6,944 nucleotides of DNA from Planctomycetota bacterium. GTDB taxonomy: Bacteria > Planctomycetota > Planctomycetia > Pirellulales > Thermoguttaceae. Positions 5,896 through 6,944 of the stretch are shown one piece after another. Positions within the stretch are counted from its first letter, which is position 1, and the number at the start of each line of letters is the position of its first letter. The stretch spans positions 1 through 6,944 of the forward strand of contig JANXQG010000058.1 in the NCBI GenBank assembly GCA_025356915.1, read 5' to 3'. The notes under the pieces were generated by a model. It was given only the letters and a program-made list of their open reading frames with translations, was not told where the DNA came from and did not search any database. Both the position numbers and the translations under genes were made by a program.

Positions 5896-6944
5896 TCACG
5901 TGCGATACGGCTTCTTGGCTTCGTACAGTTTGATACGGGCGCGGATCTCCGCTGCCACCTTATCTTTACCTCGAATGACTGCTATTTTCAGGGCACGGTC
6001 GGCGACAGTGAGGGCGTCGGCAAAGCGGCCGTCTGCGGCGTACGCCGCGGCCAAGAGATCCCAGTCGTTGTCGTCGGGGGAGGGAATCACCCGGCAAACA
6101 TGTTCGGCCAGGGCCACGGCCCGCTGTGGGTCGCCACCTTCATCTGAAGCAGTTGTGGCCAGCACCCAGGCAAGATTCTCCTGCACTACAATGGCGTTGG
6201 GGTCAATCTTGAGAACGCCTTCCAGGCAGTCGATCGATTCACGCTTGCGATGCACCAGAGCCAGTAGCCGAGCCAACTCATTCTGGGTGCTAAGCGAATT
6301 CGGTTCGAGTTCCACTGCCTTTTTGAGCTGCTCAATGGCCTCTGTGTTCTTCCCATCCCGAGCCAGCAACCAGCTGCGGTTACAATACGATAGGCCACAA
6401 TTCGGCTGAATTTCGATGACTCGGTCAATCATCGCCTGGGCCTCTTCCCATTGGCCGGCACCGGCCAGTGCTACGGCAAGATTATTCAGGGACTTGGAGT
6501 TCTCTGGGGTGCATGCGGTTGTTCGGAGCCAGAGCGTGAGGTCATCGCGCCAGAAAGTGGTTTGCTGCCATGCAGCTACCAACGACAGGCTCAGAATCAA
6601 CGTGGCTACCGTGGCGACGGCTGTTCGTATCGGTGGCCAGCGTAGCACCAGGCTCCGCGCCATCCATGCTAGGGAAATGTAAATGCCGATCAGGGGGAGA
6701 TACGTATAACGATCGGCCATGGCTTGGCTGCCGACCTGCATCAGACCGATCACCGGGACGAGCATACCAAGATACCAGAGCCAGCCGACCAGCAGATAGG
6801 GGCACTTTCGTCTCAATAATACGACGGCGAACGAGATTCCCGCCAGTAAAACCATCGCCCCGATTAAAACAGGCCATGGGGCCAATCTCCCCAAGCTCGG
6901 GTAAAAAACCGCCAGTTTCTGGGGCCAGACGGCCAGTTTCAGAT
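5896..6944 (-). CDS. Multi-pass membrane protein with C-terminal TPR repeats (5' end beyond the window)
   Basis: The visible part is 348 codons of a longer gene. The frame is open to the right edge, so a TTG-initiated start at 6894 would only be an internal codon. The first visible residues, LKLAVWPQKLAVFYPS, and ADRYTYLPLIG at about 76-86 are motifs of bacterial multi-pass TPR proteins related to the GT-C/TMTC-type mannosyltransferase group. Hydrophobic segments lie at about 24-43, 49-68, 79-97 and 107-125, followed by about five TPR units at roughly 145-179, 180-214, 215-248, 249-289 and 290-322 (for example SLNNLAVALAGAGQWEEAQA). A catalytic N-terminal domain would be off the window, so enzyme activity cannot be judged; a role in protein or envelope glycosylation is only a family-based guess. 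It is not TadD, which is a small TPR lipoprotein. It converges with tadC and probably belongs to another transcription unit. Confidence 0.8.
   Translation of the reverse strand, partial: LKLAVWPQKLAVFYPSLGRLAPWPVLIGAMVLLAGISFAVVLLRRKCPYLLVGWLWYLGMLVPVIGLMQVGSQAMADRYTYLPLIGIYISLAWMARSLVLRWPPIRTAVATVATLILSLSLVAAWQQTTFWRDDLTLWLRTTACTPENSKSLNNLAVALAGAGQWEEAQAMIDRVIEIQPNCGLSYCNRSWLLARDGKNTEAIEQLKKAVELEPNSLSTQNELARLLALVHRKRESIDCLEGVLKIDPNAIVVQENLAWVLATTASDEGGDPQRAVALAEHVCRVIPSPDDNDWDLLAAAYAADGRFADALTVADRALKIAVIRGKDKVAAEIRARIKLYEAKKPYRT

Noticed and set aside
5883..5905. Possible bidirectional terminator between tadC and the TPR gene (TCG-T-CACGTG-CGA)
   Set aside because: The stem is very short and imperfect, with no U-tract on either strand, and half of it lies in the coding sequence.
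5896..6894. Complete 332-aa gene starting at TTG6894 on the minus strand
   Set aside because: The frame continues upstream to the window edge with family-typical sequence (KLAVFYP before the TTG), so the codon is internal and the gene is partial.
6911..6940. Direct repeat GCCAGTTTC, 21 nt apart
   Set aside because: It encodes KLAVWPQ-KLAVFYP, which matches the usual motif of this protein family at that site; two copies do not show a repeat element.
5896..6944. TadD, the TPR lipoprotein of Tad systems
   Set aside because: The gene is on the opposite strand, has at least four membrane segments and carries the ADRYTYLP motif of a different family.

Overview
The window looks like a chromosomal piece of a GC-rich planctomycete, most likely of the Pirellulales type. 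This is an inference. It rests on the style of the TPR membrane protein at the right edge (LAVFYP and ADRYTYLP motifs), on a strongly diverged TadZ, and on two kinds of short repeat inside genes that I associate with planctomycete genomes: a G-rich heptamer array and a GCAGGC/GCCTGC palindrome. No rRNA, tRNA, CRISPR array, transposase or phage gene is visible.

Positions 1 to 5882 (+ strand) are the core of a tad (tight adherence, Flp/type IVc pilus) operon. In order it contains the possible last codons of an upstream gene; a membrane-anchored TadE/TadG-like protein (30-1244); a TadZ/CpaE-like MinD-family protein (1275-2438); the TadA/CpaF secretion ATPase (2435-3877); and the two inner-membrane platform proteins TadB (3874-4809, start corrected to GTG) and TadC (4848-5882). 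The genes are tightly packed. tadZ/tadA overlap as ATGA and tadA/tadB as GTGA, and clear Shine-Dalgarno sites precede tadZ, tadA, tadB and tadC. Together they make the motor side of the machine: TadZ would position it, TadA would hydrolyse ATP on the cytoplasmic face, TadB and TadC would form the membrane platform, and the TadG-like protein would be a pseudopilin or envelope component. The Flp pilin, prepilin peptidase TadV, secretin RcpA, RcpC and TadD are not in the window and are presumably upstream or elsewhere.

Positions 5896 to 6944 (- strand) hold the C-terminal part of an unrelated multi-pass membrane protein with about five TPR repeats. It is convergent with tadC across a 13-nt gap, and its N-terminus lies beyond the right edge.

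I see no wholly new system; this is a recognisable Tad locus. The points worth a second look are small-scale. TadZ lacks both P-loop lysines and the phospho-acceptor of its receiver-like domain. A double palindrome is inserted in frame in tadZ just before the Walker A' strand. A G-rich heptamer array extends TadA by about 30 residues, makes a strong G-quadruplex motif in the message, and sits just upstream of the tadB ribosome-binding site.
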